A stretch of 64,000 nt of DNA, taken from the NCBI GenBank assembly GCA_022819645.1, contig JAJEGU010000067.1, forward strand, positions 1 to 64,000, written 5' to 3'. The position numbers were made by a program, and so were the translations under genes. The stretch is from Pseudomonadales bacterium (GTDB taxonomy: Bacteria > Pseudomonadota > Gammaproteobacteria > Pseudomonadales > Pseudohongiellaceae). Positions 9,379 through 17,138 of the stretch are shown here, one piece after another (the first letter of the stretch is position 1; the number at the start of each line of letters is the position of its first letter). The notes beneath the pieces are model-generated. The model was not told where the DNA came from. It saw nothing but the letters and a program-made list of their open reading frames with translations, and did no database searches.

Positions 9379-9402
9379 GTCATTCTGCGCGGAGCGAAGC
9401 GC
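9379..9402 (+). repeat. Short dispersed repeat, family C
   Basis: The motif GTCATTCTGCGCGGAGCGA continues to GCGC. Near-identical copies occur at 24943-24966 and 35248-35271, with inverted versions at 44903-44929 and 47712-47734. It lies between the amidohydrolase promoter region and the nuclease-like gene. Confidence 0.7.
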
Positions 9403-9468
9403 GACATGGAGTGTTCCAGGCTCCCGGGGTGATTTGGGAGCGGGAAATGAATGTAATTTCAATCTGGT

Positions 9469-9497
9469 TTGACAATATGACGCAAGTTTTCTAGTCT
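9469..9497 (+). promoter_or_regulatory. Sigma-70-like promoter for nuclease-like gene
   Basis: A perfect -35 hexamer TTGACA (9469-9474) is followed by a 17-base spacer and TAGTCT (9492-9497), which matches the -10 consensus at three positions. It points at the gene starting at 9571, giving a leader of about 65 bases. The surrounding sequence is locally AT-rich compared with its neighbours. Confidence 0.5.
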
Positions 9498-9570
9498 GCC
9501 GATACGTTGCGGGTTGTACAGGCCGGACCCTTGAACCTGCCGCGACAAGGCCCGAAACACGAAGAACTTA

Positions 9571-10566
9571 GTGAACTTCAGGGATGTGGAATACCGGCGT
9601 CAGGGGGATTTCCGCCGCGAATCCGCCACCATCAGCGCGGGTGGCAGGGCACCCACCGACTCACGCGGAATGATCTACCCGCACTTGCTCGCCTTTGGGC
9701 ACGAAGACGAGAATCTCTTTCCATCCCTGCGGGGTGAACAGGGCGCCCGGAAGTTTTTCGGGGAACGCGGCGTCAGGTGGTGGCGACACGCGGGGTTTGA
9801 TCAGGCCGGGACAAATGGTCCCACCAGAAACATGGCGAGTTCCCAGATCGCCTGCGTGAATTTTCTCCTGCCCCTGGCCCATATCGATAACGCGTTGCTT
9901 GCCCTGCTCAGGGCGATAGATGGGGATGTGACAGAAGTCGCGTCAATCAGGGATCCCGCGGCGGGCACATCATCCCTCGTGGAGTTCGAATGGATCGGCC
10001 TGGGCCATGCGCTGGAAGGCAAGGGCCAAACCACTCGCGGCGAGTTCACCACCAGCGTCGATGCATTCATTCTGGCGGAGACTCCCGCAGGCCGCAGGGC
10101 CTATCTGATTGAGTGGAAATACATCGAGTCTTACGGCGAGAACGACAAGGGAATCGGGAAACAGGGGCGCACACGGCAACGCCGGTACATGAATCTGTAC
10201 ATATCTTCACCGTCTTTCCGCCGCAGCCTGTCATTGGACGCCTGGCTGCACGAGCCTTTTTACCAGATCATGCGCCAGAGGCTGCTGGCGGACCGCATGG
10301 TGGCCAACCGGGAACTGGGTGTTTCCGAGGCGAAGGTGGTGCTCGTGATCCCGGAGGAAAACATCGCCTATCACAAGGCCGTCACCTCACCAGCCCTGCG
10401 GCGGGAGTTTCCGGGGACGACGACCGTTGCGGAAATCATTCGCGCGGCAATGCATGATCCCCGGCGCAAATTCAGCCAGGTAAGCCAGAAATTCCTCGCG
10501 GATGCCGTGCGGCCGCTGTGCGGGCCGGACTGGTCCCGATACCAGCGGGAACGCTACGGCTGGTAA
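9571..10566 (+). CDS. PD-(D/E)XK nuclease-like protein (PGN_0703-like)
   Basis: The protein is 331 residues long. It begins MNFRDVEYRR and contains MASSQIACVNFLLPL (about 88-102), the pattern I associate with the PGN_0703 family of putative restriction endonucleases. A PD-(D/E)XK-type active site can be read as SVDAFI (Asp164) followed by YLIEWKY (Glu181, Lys183), with an acidic VEFEW at 137-141. Such proteins are predicted DNA-cleaving enzymes, but no activity is established to my knowledge. No methyltransferase or other restriction partner is next to it: upstream is an amidohydrolase on the other strand, downstream a symporter. The start is GTG with GAAGAA upstream. It is a likely accessory gene with its own promoter. 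Confidence 0.65.
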   Translation: MNFRDVEYRRQGDFRRESATISAGGRAPTDSRGMIYPHLLAFGHEDENLFPSLRGEQGARKFFGERGVRWWRHAGFDQAGTNGPTRNMASSQIACVNFLLPLAHIDNALLALLRAIDGDVTEVASIRDPAAGTSSLVEFEWIGLGHALEGKGQTTRGEFTTSVDAFILAETPAGRRAYLIEWKYIESYGENDKGIGKQGRTRQRRYMNLYISSPSFRRSLSLDAWLHEPFYQIMRQRLLADRMVANRELGVSEAKVVLVIPEENIAYHKAVTSPALRREFPGTTTVAEIIRAAMHDPRRKFSQVSQKFLADAVRPLCGPDWSRYQRERYGW

Positions 10567-10583
10567 GCGGTTCGTTCCCCAGA

Positions 10584-10600
10584 AGCCTGCGGCGCAGGCT
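10584..10600. repeat. REP-like palindrome CCTGCGnCGCAGG
   Basis: AGCCTGCG pairs with CGCAGGCT around one central base, followed by CCTGG. The same core occurs at 47752-47764 and 56701-56733, and in the ends of the REPIN-like elements at 16109 and 25000. It lies just after the nuclease-like gene and may form the 3' end of its transcript. Confidence 0.65.
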
Positions 10601-10676
10601 CCTGGATCGCCCTCCGCGCTGGTGACACCAGCCCCCCGGGGTTATCATCGAGCCAACTTTCCAGAAGGCGCGGCCC

Positions 10677-12248
10677 ATGTTTGAGAGATACGCGATGGTC
10701 ACCCTGTATTTTGGCGTGCTGGTGCTGCTTGGCTGGCTTGCCGCGCGACGAATCCGCAACATGAGCGACTTTGTGGTGGGGGGCAAGAAGCTTGGTTTCT
10801 GGGTGGCCGCGTTTTCCGCCCAGGCCACCGGCGAGTCGGCCTGGCTGCTGCTGGGCGTAACCGGCATGGGCGCCATGGTGGGCTTTTCCGCCTACTGGAT
10901 TCTGGTGGGCGAAGTCATCGGCGTCACCATCGCCTGGTTTGTCATGGCGCCGCGCTTCAAGCAACTCACCGACCGCAATCAATCGCTGACGGTAATCGAC
11001 TATCTGGTGAGCCGCTTCAAGCCCGCCACCCACACCCTGCGGGTGGTTTCGGCAATTTCCCTGTGTTTTTTCGTGCTGATCTACATTGCCGCCCAGATCG
11101 ACTCCACCGGCAAGGCTTTCGCCGCCTTCCTCGAATGGGAGTATCTTGTGGGCGCCGTGGTCGGGTTTATTTTTGTCGCCGCGTATTGCGTAGCCGGCGG
11201 CTTTCTCGCGGCAGCCTGGACCGATATGTTCCAGGGCTCTGTGATGCTGCTTTGCCTGGTGATGCTGCCGGTAGTGGCCTGGCTCACCATGAGCAATTCG
11301 GACGCCATCTATTCGGGACTTCAGGCCATAGACCCGGGGCTGGTGAGTTTCTGGGGCGCCGGGGGGCTCACCTGGATGAATTTCTTCCTGGCGCTGGGCA
11401 TGGTCACCATCGGCCTGGGTTTTCTCGGCTCGCCGCAGATCTTCGCCCGCTTCATCGCAGTCCGTGGCCAGGACCAGATTCACCGGGGCAAATGGGTGGC
11501 GGTGATGTTCACCATTCTCACGGATTTCAGCGCCGTGAGCATCGGCGTCCTGGGAAGATACATCTTCACCGAGGCCGGCGTGGAACCTGCGGCGGCCCTG
11601 GGCACAGGCGCCGAGGAAGTCCTGCCGCAACTCGTGGAATACACCTTCCCGCCCTGGATTGTGGGGCTGTATGTGGCGGCGGTGCTGGCGGCGATCATGT
11701 CGACGGTTTCCTCGCTGCTGGTGATGGCGTCGGGCTCGCTTACCCACGACCTGTACGCGCGCCTGATCAATCCCGGCATGGGAGACGCCCGGGCCGCCGC
11801 GCTTTGCCGCAAGGTCACCATGGTCATGGCCGTCCTGGCCCTGGCGCTGGCGGTTACCGTCTCGGTGTTGTCGCCAGACCGGACCATCTTCTGGTTCGTG
11901 ATTTTCGGTTGGTCGGGAATCGCGGCGACCTTCTGCCCGATGATCATCCTGTCGCTGTTCTGGCCGAGATTCACCGAACGCGGCGCCATTGCCTCGATGC
12001 TCGGCGGATTTTCCATGACGATCATCAGCAAATTTGTCTTGCAGGAACTCGATGGAGTGGGAGAATATTTCATTGCGGTGGAGACCATGACGCCATCATT
12101 CCTGTTCGCCCTGCTGATGGGCTGGGCGGTGTCGCTGCTGTGGCCGTCCCGGGAGCTGGAGGAGGCGTACCGGGCCGATCTCGCCGCGTTGTCAGGCCCG
12201 CCAGAGCCGACTTTGGCGCAAGCAGGACCGGCGACTGCAAAACAATGA
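10677..12248 (+). CDS. Sodium:solute symporter (PutP-like)
   Basis: The 523-residue inner-membrane protein has about thirteen hydrophobic segments and SSS-family signatures: DFVVGGKKLGFWVAAFSAQATGES near residue 30-53, GGFLAAAWTDMFQG near 180, and MSTVSSLLVMASGSLTHDLY near 350. These match sodium-coupled proline/pantothenate-type transporters. It is 13 bases upstream of a beta-alanine transaminase-like gene, which suggests uptake of an amino acid such as beta-alanine as the job of this operon; that substrate is an inference from context. ATG start with AGAAGG a little upstream. The tail (about 20 residues) is hydrophilic and variable. Confidence 0.88.
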   Translation: MFERYAMVTLYFGVLVLLGWLAARRIRNMSDFVVGGKKLGFWVAAFSAQATGESAWLLLGVTGMGAMVGFSAYWILVGEVIGVTIAWFVMAPRFKQLTDRNQSLTVIDYLVSRFKPATHTLRVVSAISLCFFVLIYIAAQIDSTGKAFAAFLEWEYLVGAVVGFIFVAAYCVAGGFLAAAWTDMFQGSVMLLCLVMLPVVAWLTMSNSDAIYSGLQAIDPGLVSFWGAGGLTWMNFFLALGMVTIGLGFLGSPQIFARFIAVRGQDQIHRGKWVAVMFTILTDFSAVSIGVLGRYIFTEAGVEPAAALGTGAEEVLPQLVEYTFPPWIVGLYVAAVLAAIMSTVSSLLVMASGSLTHDLYARLINPGMGDARAAALCRKVTMVMAVLALALAVTVSVLSPDRTIFWFVIFGWSGIAATFCPMIILSLFWPRFTERGAIASMLGGFSMTIISKFVLQELDGVGEYFIAVETMTPSFLFALLMGWAVSLLWPSRELEEAYRADLAALSGPPEPTLAQAGPATAKQ

Positions 12249-12261
12249 AGAGGCAGCAATA

Positions 12262-13578
12262 ATGAAACTGAACCGGGGGGAACTCGAAGCACACTGGATG
12301 CCTTTCACCGGCAACCGGCAATTCAAGGACCATCCGAGGCTGCTGCAATCAGCCCAGGGCGTGTATTACTTCGATGTGGACGGGCGGCGCATTTTCGATG
12401 GCCTGTCCGGGCTGTGGACCTGCGGCGCCGGCCATGCCCGCAGCGAAATCGTCGATGCGGTAAGCCGCCAGCTCGCCGAACTCGATTACTCTCCGGGCTT
12501 CCAGTATGGCCACGCCCTGTCATTCCAGTTGGCCAACAAGCTGGTGGAACTGATGCCGGCGGGCCTCGACCATGTATTCTTTACCGATTCCGGCTCGGAA
12601 ACCGTCGATACCACGCTGAAAATTGCCCGGGCCTACTGGGCGCTGAAGGGGCATTCCGGCAAGACCCGCTTCATCGGCCGCCACAAGGGCTACCACGGCG
12701 TCAATTTCGGCGGAGTCGGCGTTGGCGGCATCGGCTTCAATCGCAAGCTTTTCGGGCCAGGGGTGGAGGCGGACCATATCTCCCATACCATCACCGGGGA
12801 CAACGCCTTCAGCCGGGGCATGCCGGATTCCGGCGCCCATCTCGCCGAGGAAGCGCTTGAACTGATCCAGCTCCACGACGCCAGCAATATCGCCGCGGTC
12901 ATCGTCGAGCCCATGTCGGGAACCGCGGGCGTGATCCCGCCGCCCAGGGGCTATCTCCAGCGGCTGCGGGACATCTGCGACGAACACCAAATCCTGCTGA
13001 TTTTCGACGAAGTCATCACCGGCCTGGGCCGCATGGGGTCGAATACCGGCGCCGAGGAGTTCGGCGTCACGCCGGACATCATGGCCTTGGCCAAGCAGAT
13101 CACCAATGGCTGTATTCCCATGGGCGCGGCGGTGCTGCGGGGCGAAATCTATGAGACCTTCATGGAACACGGCGGGCCGGATTACATGGTGGAGTTCCCC
13201 CATGGCTACACCTATTCCGCCCATCCCGTGGCCTGCGCGGCGGCCCACGCGGCCCTCGACCTGCTGGTAAACGAAGATCTTGTGGCCAATGTGCGCAAAC
13301 TCGCTCCGGTGCTGGAGGCCGAAGTACACGGCCTGCGCGGCCATTCCCTGGTTACCGACATCCGTAATTACGGCCTCGCCGCCGGAGTCAGCATCGCCCA
13401 TCATCCCGGCGAGCCCATGCGGCGGCCATTCGAACTCGGCCTGAAATGCCTGGAAAAAGGCTTTTATGTCCGCTGGGGGGGCGACACGATCCAGTTGGCG
13501 CCGCCCTTTGTTTCGACCCCGGAACAGATTACCGCCCTGGTCAACGCCCTTGGGGAGAGTCTGGATGAAATCGACTGA
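12262..13578 (+). CDS. bauA: Beta-alanine:pyruvate transaminase-like (class III)
   Basis: This 438-residue PLP enzyme closely follows beta-alanine-pyruvate transaminases: HWMPFTGNRQF at the N-terminus, LSGLWTCGAGH, DYSPGFQYGHALSFQLA, DASNIAAVIVEPMSGTAG, the cofactor-binding DEVITGLGRMG, and the Schiff-base lysine in ALAKQITNGCIPMGA. It converts beta-alanine (or similar omega-amino acids) plus pyruvate to malonate semialdehyde plus alanine. The next gene overlaps its end by 14 bases and encodes the dehydrogenase that would consume the semialdehyde, which supports this role. The exact amine donor could differ (for example gamma-aminobutyrate or taurine). ATG start, and the symporter gene is just upstream. 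Confidence 0.85.
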   Translation: MKLNRGELEAHWMPFTGNRQFKDHPRLLQSAQGVYYFDVDGRRIFDGLSGLWTCGAGHARSEIVDAVSRQLAELDYSPGFQYGHALSFQLANKLVELMPAGLDHVFFTDSGSETVDTTLKIARAYWALKGHSGKTRFIGRHKGYHGVNFGGVGVGGIGFNRKLFGPGVEADHISHTITGDNAFSRGMPDSGAHLAEEALELIQLHDASNIAAVIVEPMSGTAGVIPPPRGYLQRLRDICDEHQILLIFDEVITGLGRMGSNTGAEEFGVTPDIMALAKQITNGCIPMGAAVLRGEIYETFMEHGGPDYMVEFPHGYTYSAHPVACAAAHAALDLLVNEDLVANVRKLAPVLEAEVHGLRGHSLVTDIRNYGLAAGVSIAHHPGEPMRRPFELGLKCLEKGFYVRWGGDTIQLAPPFVSTPEQITALVNALGESLDEID

Positions 13579-15130
13579 ACCGCATCTTGCGCAAGCCCCA
13601 GGATCGGCGTCAGGCGATGGCGCATTGCCCCTCACCGGGCATTTCATCGCTGGCCGGGAATGCGCCGGAAGCGGCGGTGGCCAGGATGTTTACAATCCCG
13701 CCACAGGCGCGCCGGCAAGCCGGGTGGCGATGGCGGATTCCGCCACGGTGAATGAGGCCATTTCCGCGGCAAGCGCGGCGTTTCCCGGCTGGGCCGCAAC
13801 GCCGCCGGCCCGGCGCGCCCGCATCATGTTTCGCTTTCGCGAATTGCTGGAACAGCACGCCGACGAAATCTGCCGCATCATCAGCAGCGAGCACGGCAAG
13901 GTGTTGAGCGATGCGGCGGGTGAGTTGCAGCGCGGGATGGAAGTGGTGGAATACGCCTGCGGCATTGCCGAATTGCTCAAGGGCGAACATTCCCGGGAAG
14001 CGGGGCCGGGAATCGATAGCTGGTCGGAAATGCAGCCCCTGGGCGTGGTGGCCGGCATTACGCCATTCAATTTCCCCGCCATGGTGCCCATGTGGATGTA
14101 TCCATTGGCGATTTGCTGCGGCAATGCCTTTGCGCTCAAACCTTCCGAGCGCGACCCCGGCGCCTCGCTGTATATCGCGAAGCTGTTGCAGCAGGCCGGC
14201 TTGCCCGATGGCGTGTTCAATGTGGTTCATGGCGGCCGGGAAGCTGTGGAGGCCCTGCTTGACGACGACCGCGTGCAGGCGGTGAGCTTTGTGGGCTCGA
14301 CCCCGGTGGCGGAGTCGATTTATCGCCGGGCCGCCGCAGCGGGCAAGCGCGTCCAGGCACTTGGCGGAGCCAAGAACCATGCCGTCATCCTGCCCGACGC
14401 CGATCTTGCGGCAAGCGCCGATGCCTTGATGGGCGCGGCTTACGGTTCCTGCGGCCAGCGTTGCATGGCGATTTCGGTGGCGGTGTGTGTCGGCGAAGAA
14501 ACCGGGGACCATCTGGTGGATTTGCTGCGGCGGCGGATCGCCGCCCTGCGGGTGGGCCCCGGCAGCGACAATCAGAATGACATGGGGCCGCTGGTGTCCC
14601 GGGACAGCCTCGAAAGGGTGCTTGGCTACGTCGAGCAGGGTGTCGGCCAGGGTGCCGAACTCGCCGTGGACGGGCGCGGCCTTGCGGTGCCGGGATACGA
14701 AAACGGCTTTTTCATCGGCGCCTGCCTTTTTGACCGGGTCAAGCCGCGGATGTCGATTTACCGGGACGAAATCTTCGGTCCGGTCTTGTGCCTGCTGCGG
14801 GTGGACAGCCTTGCCGAGGCAATTGCACTCGTCAATTCCCACGAGTACGGCAATGGTGCCGCCCTGTTCACCCGGGACGGCGAAGCCGCCCGGCGCTTCT
14901 CCAATGAAGTGCGAATCGGCATGGTGGGAATCAATGTGGCCTTGCCGGCGCCTGTGGCAAGCCAGTGCTTTGGCGGCTGGAAACGCTCGCTGTTCGGCGA
15001 CCTGTATGTCTATGGCCCCGATGCGATTCGTTTCCACACCCGCCGCAAGACCATGACCCAGCGCTGGCTCCCCCGCAAGCCGGAGGACTCCGCCGGCCCG
15101 CAATTCTCCTTTCCTTCAAGCGGACCCTAG
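13565..15130 (+). CDS. mmsA: CoA-acylating (methyl)malonate-semialdehyde dehydrogenase
   Basis: This 521-residue aldehyde dehydrogenase has MmsA-type signatures: TPFNFPAMVPMWMYPLAI, QALGGAKNHAVILPDAD and the catalytic cysteine in GSCGQRCMAISVAV. Such enzymes turn malonate semialdehyde or methylmalonate semialdehyde into acetyl- or propionyl-CoA with release of CO2, without an active-site glutamate general base. The start ATG lies inside the end of the transaminase gene, with GGGGAG in front, so translation is probably coupled. Together with the upstream genes it completes a short route from beta-alanine to acetyl-CoA. The C-terminal about 20 residues after TMTQRW are low-complexity and longer than usual. 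Confidence 0.9.
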   Translation: MKSTEPHLAQAPGSASGDGALPLTGHFIAGRECAGSGGGQDVYNPATGAPASRVAMADSATVNEAISAASAAFPGWAATPPARRARIMFRFRELLEQHADEICRIISSEHGKVLSDAAGELQRGMEVVEYACGIAELLKGEHSREAGPGIDSWSEMQPLGVVAGITPFNFPAMVPMWMYPLAICCGNAFALKPSERDPGASLYIAKLLQQAGLPDGVFNVVHGGREAVEALLDDDRVQAVSFVGSTPVAESIYRRAAAAGKRVQALGGAKNHAVILPDADLAASADALMGAAYGSCGQRCMAISVAVCVGEETGDHLVDLLRRRIAALRVGPGSDNQNDMGPLVSRDSLERVLGYVEQGVGQGAELAVDGRGLAVPGYENGFFIGACLFDRVKPRMSIYRDEIFGPVLCLLRVDSLAEAIALVNSHEYGNGAALFTRDGEAARRFSNEVRIGMVGINVALPAPVASQCFGGWKRSLFGDLYVYGPDAIRFHTRRKTMTQRWLPRKPEDSAGPQFSFPSSGP

Positions 15131-15256
15131 TGTGCCATCCTCGAAGATCGCCACATTGCAGATCGAAACTGGGGAATTTTTGCACCGGCAAACCCCGGGC
15201 TTTGCTCTTTCCGAGTCATGGCAGAGTCCGCTCGCGGTATGGGTAGGGGAAAAAGC

Positions 15257-15928
15257 ATGATCGATCACGAGCCGGGCGAGCAGACTTCAAGCGCCAACGT
15301 CTCCTGGCAGCAGACCCGGGTCGGCAAGGTCGAGCGAGCGCGCAATCTTGACCAGTGGCCTATGATTCTCTGGCTTACCGGGCTTTCCGGAGCTGGCAAA
15401 TCCACTATCGCCGACCGGCTGGAACAGGAAATCCAGGGTTTCGGCAAGCATACCTACCTGCTCGATGGCGACAATCTCAGGCACGGATTGAACAGCAATC
15501 TCGGCTTCAACCTCGAAGACCGGATGGAGAATGTGCGGCGCGCGGCGGAGACTGCCAAGCTCATGGTGGACGCCGGGCTGATCGTCATTGTCGCCCTGAT
15601 CTCCCCCTTGCGCTCGCAACGGGACGCGGCCCGGGCTCTCGTTGCCGAACGGGAATTCATCGAGATTTTCGTTGATGCGCCACTCGACGTTTGTGAAGCG
15701 CGGGACCCGAAAGGCCTGTACGCCATGGCCAGACGGGGCGAGATTCCCGATTTCACCGGCATCGATTCACCCTATGAGGCGCCGCTGGAACCTGAAGTGC
15801 GGGTCGATACCAGCGAGCTTTCGGTCAAGGAGGCGGTTGCCCGGATTCTCGATTGGCTGGGCAAACACGCGCCCCGGCTGGAAAGCCCGGCAAGCGAAGT
15901 TGAAACTGCCGCGGCAGAACCCGAATGA
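15257..15928 (+). CDS. cysC: Adenylylsulfate (APS) kinase
   Basis: The 223-residue protein has the P-loop GLSGAGKST (about residues 41-49), LLDGDNLRHGLNSNLGF and the FVDAPLDVCEARDPKGLYAMAR motif of APS kinases. It phosphorylates adenylylsulfate to PAPS for sulfate reduction or sulfation. No cysD/cysN or PAPS reductase lies nearby, so it stands alone here. The ATG after AGGGGA is preferred over one 13 codons upstream. The C-terminus extends about 20 residues beyond the family core. Its stop codon is directly followed, with no gap, by the 3' CCA end of a convergent tRNA-Met gene. Confidence 0.92.
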   Translation: MIDHEPGEQTSSANVSWQQTRVGKVERARNLDQWPMILWLTGLSGAGKSTIADRLEQEIQGFGKHTYLLDGDNLRHGLNSNLGFNLEDRMENVRRAAETAKLMVDAGLIVIVALISPLRSQRDAARALVAEREFIEIFVDAPLDVCEARDPKGLYAMARRGEIPDFTGIDSPYEAPLEPEVRVDTSELSVKEAVARILDWLGKHAPRLESPASEVETAAAEPE

Positions 15929-16005
15929 TGGTGGCTATGGCTGGATTTGAACCAGCGACCCCAGCATTATGAGTGCTGTGCTCTGACCAACTGAGCTACA
16001 TAGCC
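15929..16005 (-). tRNA. tRNA-Met (CAT), elongator type
   Basis: A complete cloverleaf can be drawn on the minus strand. The acceptor arms are GGCTATG and CATAGCC, with discriminator A and an encoded CCA. The D-loop reads AGCTCAGTTGGTCAGAGC, the anticodon loop CTCATAA on a five-base CAGCA/TGCTG stem, and the T-arm GCTGGTTCAAATCCAGC. The sequence closely resembles elongator methionine tRNA rather than initiator tRNA (the first acceptor pair G-C is matched). It is convergent with cysC and abuts its stop codon. Confidence 0.95.
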
Positions 16006-16108
16006 AGCAAGTGAGATAATACGCCAGGAAAGGCGGCGAATTCTGGCCATTCATCGTCTGGATGTCAAGGAAAACGAAAGCATGAATCCGGTAAGGAACG
16101 GTGTGGCC

Positions 16109-16249
16109 CAGGAGCCTGCGCCGTAGGAATTCGCTATCGTCGCGCCCCGGCCGGTCGATTGAGGCGAATATTGGTGGATATGCAACGAAATCAAGCGGCC
16201 AGGGGCGTGGATGAGAACGAATTTGCAGCCGTGAATTCCTACGGCGCAG
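16109..16249. repeat. REPIN-like element, family B, copy 1
   Basis: The left end (16109-16132) and right end (16233-16249) are inverted copies of a REP-like core, AGCCTGCGCCGTAGGAATTC, around about 100 bases. The same element, with a nearly identical interior, is at 25000-25149. Relative to that copy, C becomes T in the left end and the paired G becomes A in the right end, so the arms still match. The right end runs into parB and supplies its stop codon. Confidence 0.85.
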
Positions 16250-17138
16250 CCTTCTGGCTGATGTGGGCGAGGATGCCTTCGAGTTCGGCGGGGTTGTTGT
16301 AGTTGATGATGAGTTTGCCCTTGCCTTTGGCGCTGTGCTGGATGGCTACGCGGGCGCCGAGGCGTTGGCTGAGGTTCTCTTCGAGGCGCAGCAGGTCGGG
16401 ATCTTTGCTCTGGCTTGGCTTCTTGTCCCCGCCGGTGTCCGCGACCCGGCGGCGGACGAGTTCTTCGGTCTGACGCACGTTGAGGCCCTTGCTGACGACT
16501 TCCCGGGCGAGGCGGGCCTGTTCCGCTCCGGCGGCGCCGAGCAGGGCCCGGGCGTGGCCCATTTCGATCCTGCGTTCTTCGAGGAGCTGCCGCACCTCGG
16601 CTTCGAGGCCAAGCAGGCGCAGCAGGTTAGCCACCGATTCTCTTGATTTGCCTACGGCTTCGGCCACCTGCTGCTGGGTCATGTCGAATTCCCGCTGCAG
16701 GCGCTGCAGGGCGCTGGCCTGTTCCATGGGGCTCAGGTCTTCCCGCTGGATATTCTCGATCAGGGCCATGCTGATGGCGTCGCGACCCGACGCCTTCTTG
16801 ACGATGGCGGGTATGGAATGACGTTTGCTGAGCTGGCAGGCGCGCCAGCGGCGCTCGCCGGCAATCAGTTCAAAACGGCCATTGCCAAGCTCGCGCACCA
16901 CCACGGGCTGCATGACGCCCTGCTCTGCGATGGACTGGGCGAGCTCTTCCAGCGACTGGGCCCGCATGTCCCGCCGGGGCTGGAATTCTCCGGGCTGGAT
17001 CAGATCCACGGGGATGTCGCGCAGGCTGCCGTCCGGAACCTGTGCCAGGGGCTGCTGCGTCATCAGCGCAGAAACCGATTCGGGGTCGCGATTGCCAAGC
17101 AGGGCATCGAGGCCCCGGCCCAGTTTTCTTGTGGTCAT
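16239..17138 (-). CDS. parB: Chromosome partitioning protein ParB
   Basis: The 299-residue protein has the KLGRGLDALLG start typical of chromosomal ParB. The CTPase/partner-contact motif GERRWRAC is at 94-101, followed by ALIENIQREDLSPMEQA, and the helix-turn-helix TQQQVAEAVGKSRESVANLL is near 153-172. The C-terminal dimerisation segment is KLIINYNNPAELEGILAHI. It loads on parS sites as a CTP-dependent clamp and works with ParA in origin segregation. Two exact parS palindromes lie in recF about 12 kb away. The start overlaps the parA stop by four bases. The last codons (KAAP and stop) are encoded inside the end of a REPIN-like repeat. Confidence 0.97.
   Translation of the reverse strand: MTTRKLGRGLDALLGNRDPESVSALMTQQPLAQVPDGSLRDIPVDLIQPGEFQPRRDMRAQSLEELAQSIAEQGVMQPVVVRELGNGRFELIAGERRWRACQLSKRHSIPAIVKKASGRDAISMALIENIQREDLSPMEQASALQRLQREFDMTQQQVAEAVGKSRESVANLLRLLGLEAEVRQLLEERRIEMGHARALLGAAGAEQARLAREVVSKGLNVRQTEELVRRRVADTGGDKKPSQSKDPDLLRLEENLSQRLGARVAIQHSAKGKGKLIINYNNPAELEGILAHISQKAAP

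Noticed and set aside
15929-16249. tRNA-Met as an integration site for a genomic island
   Set aside because: No integrase gene and no repeated tRNA 3' end were seen; the adjacent DNA is a short repeat followed by the conserved parB.
16109-16249. CRISPR-like repeats
   Set aside because: The two similar blocks are inverted, about 100 bases apart, and not part of a regular repeat-spacer array; no cas genes are present.
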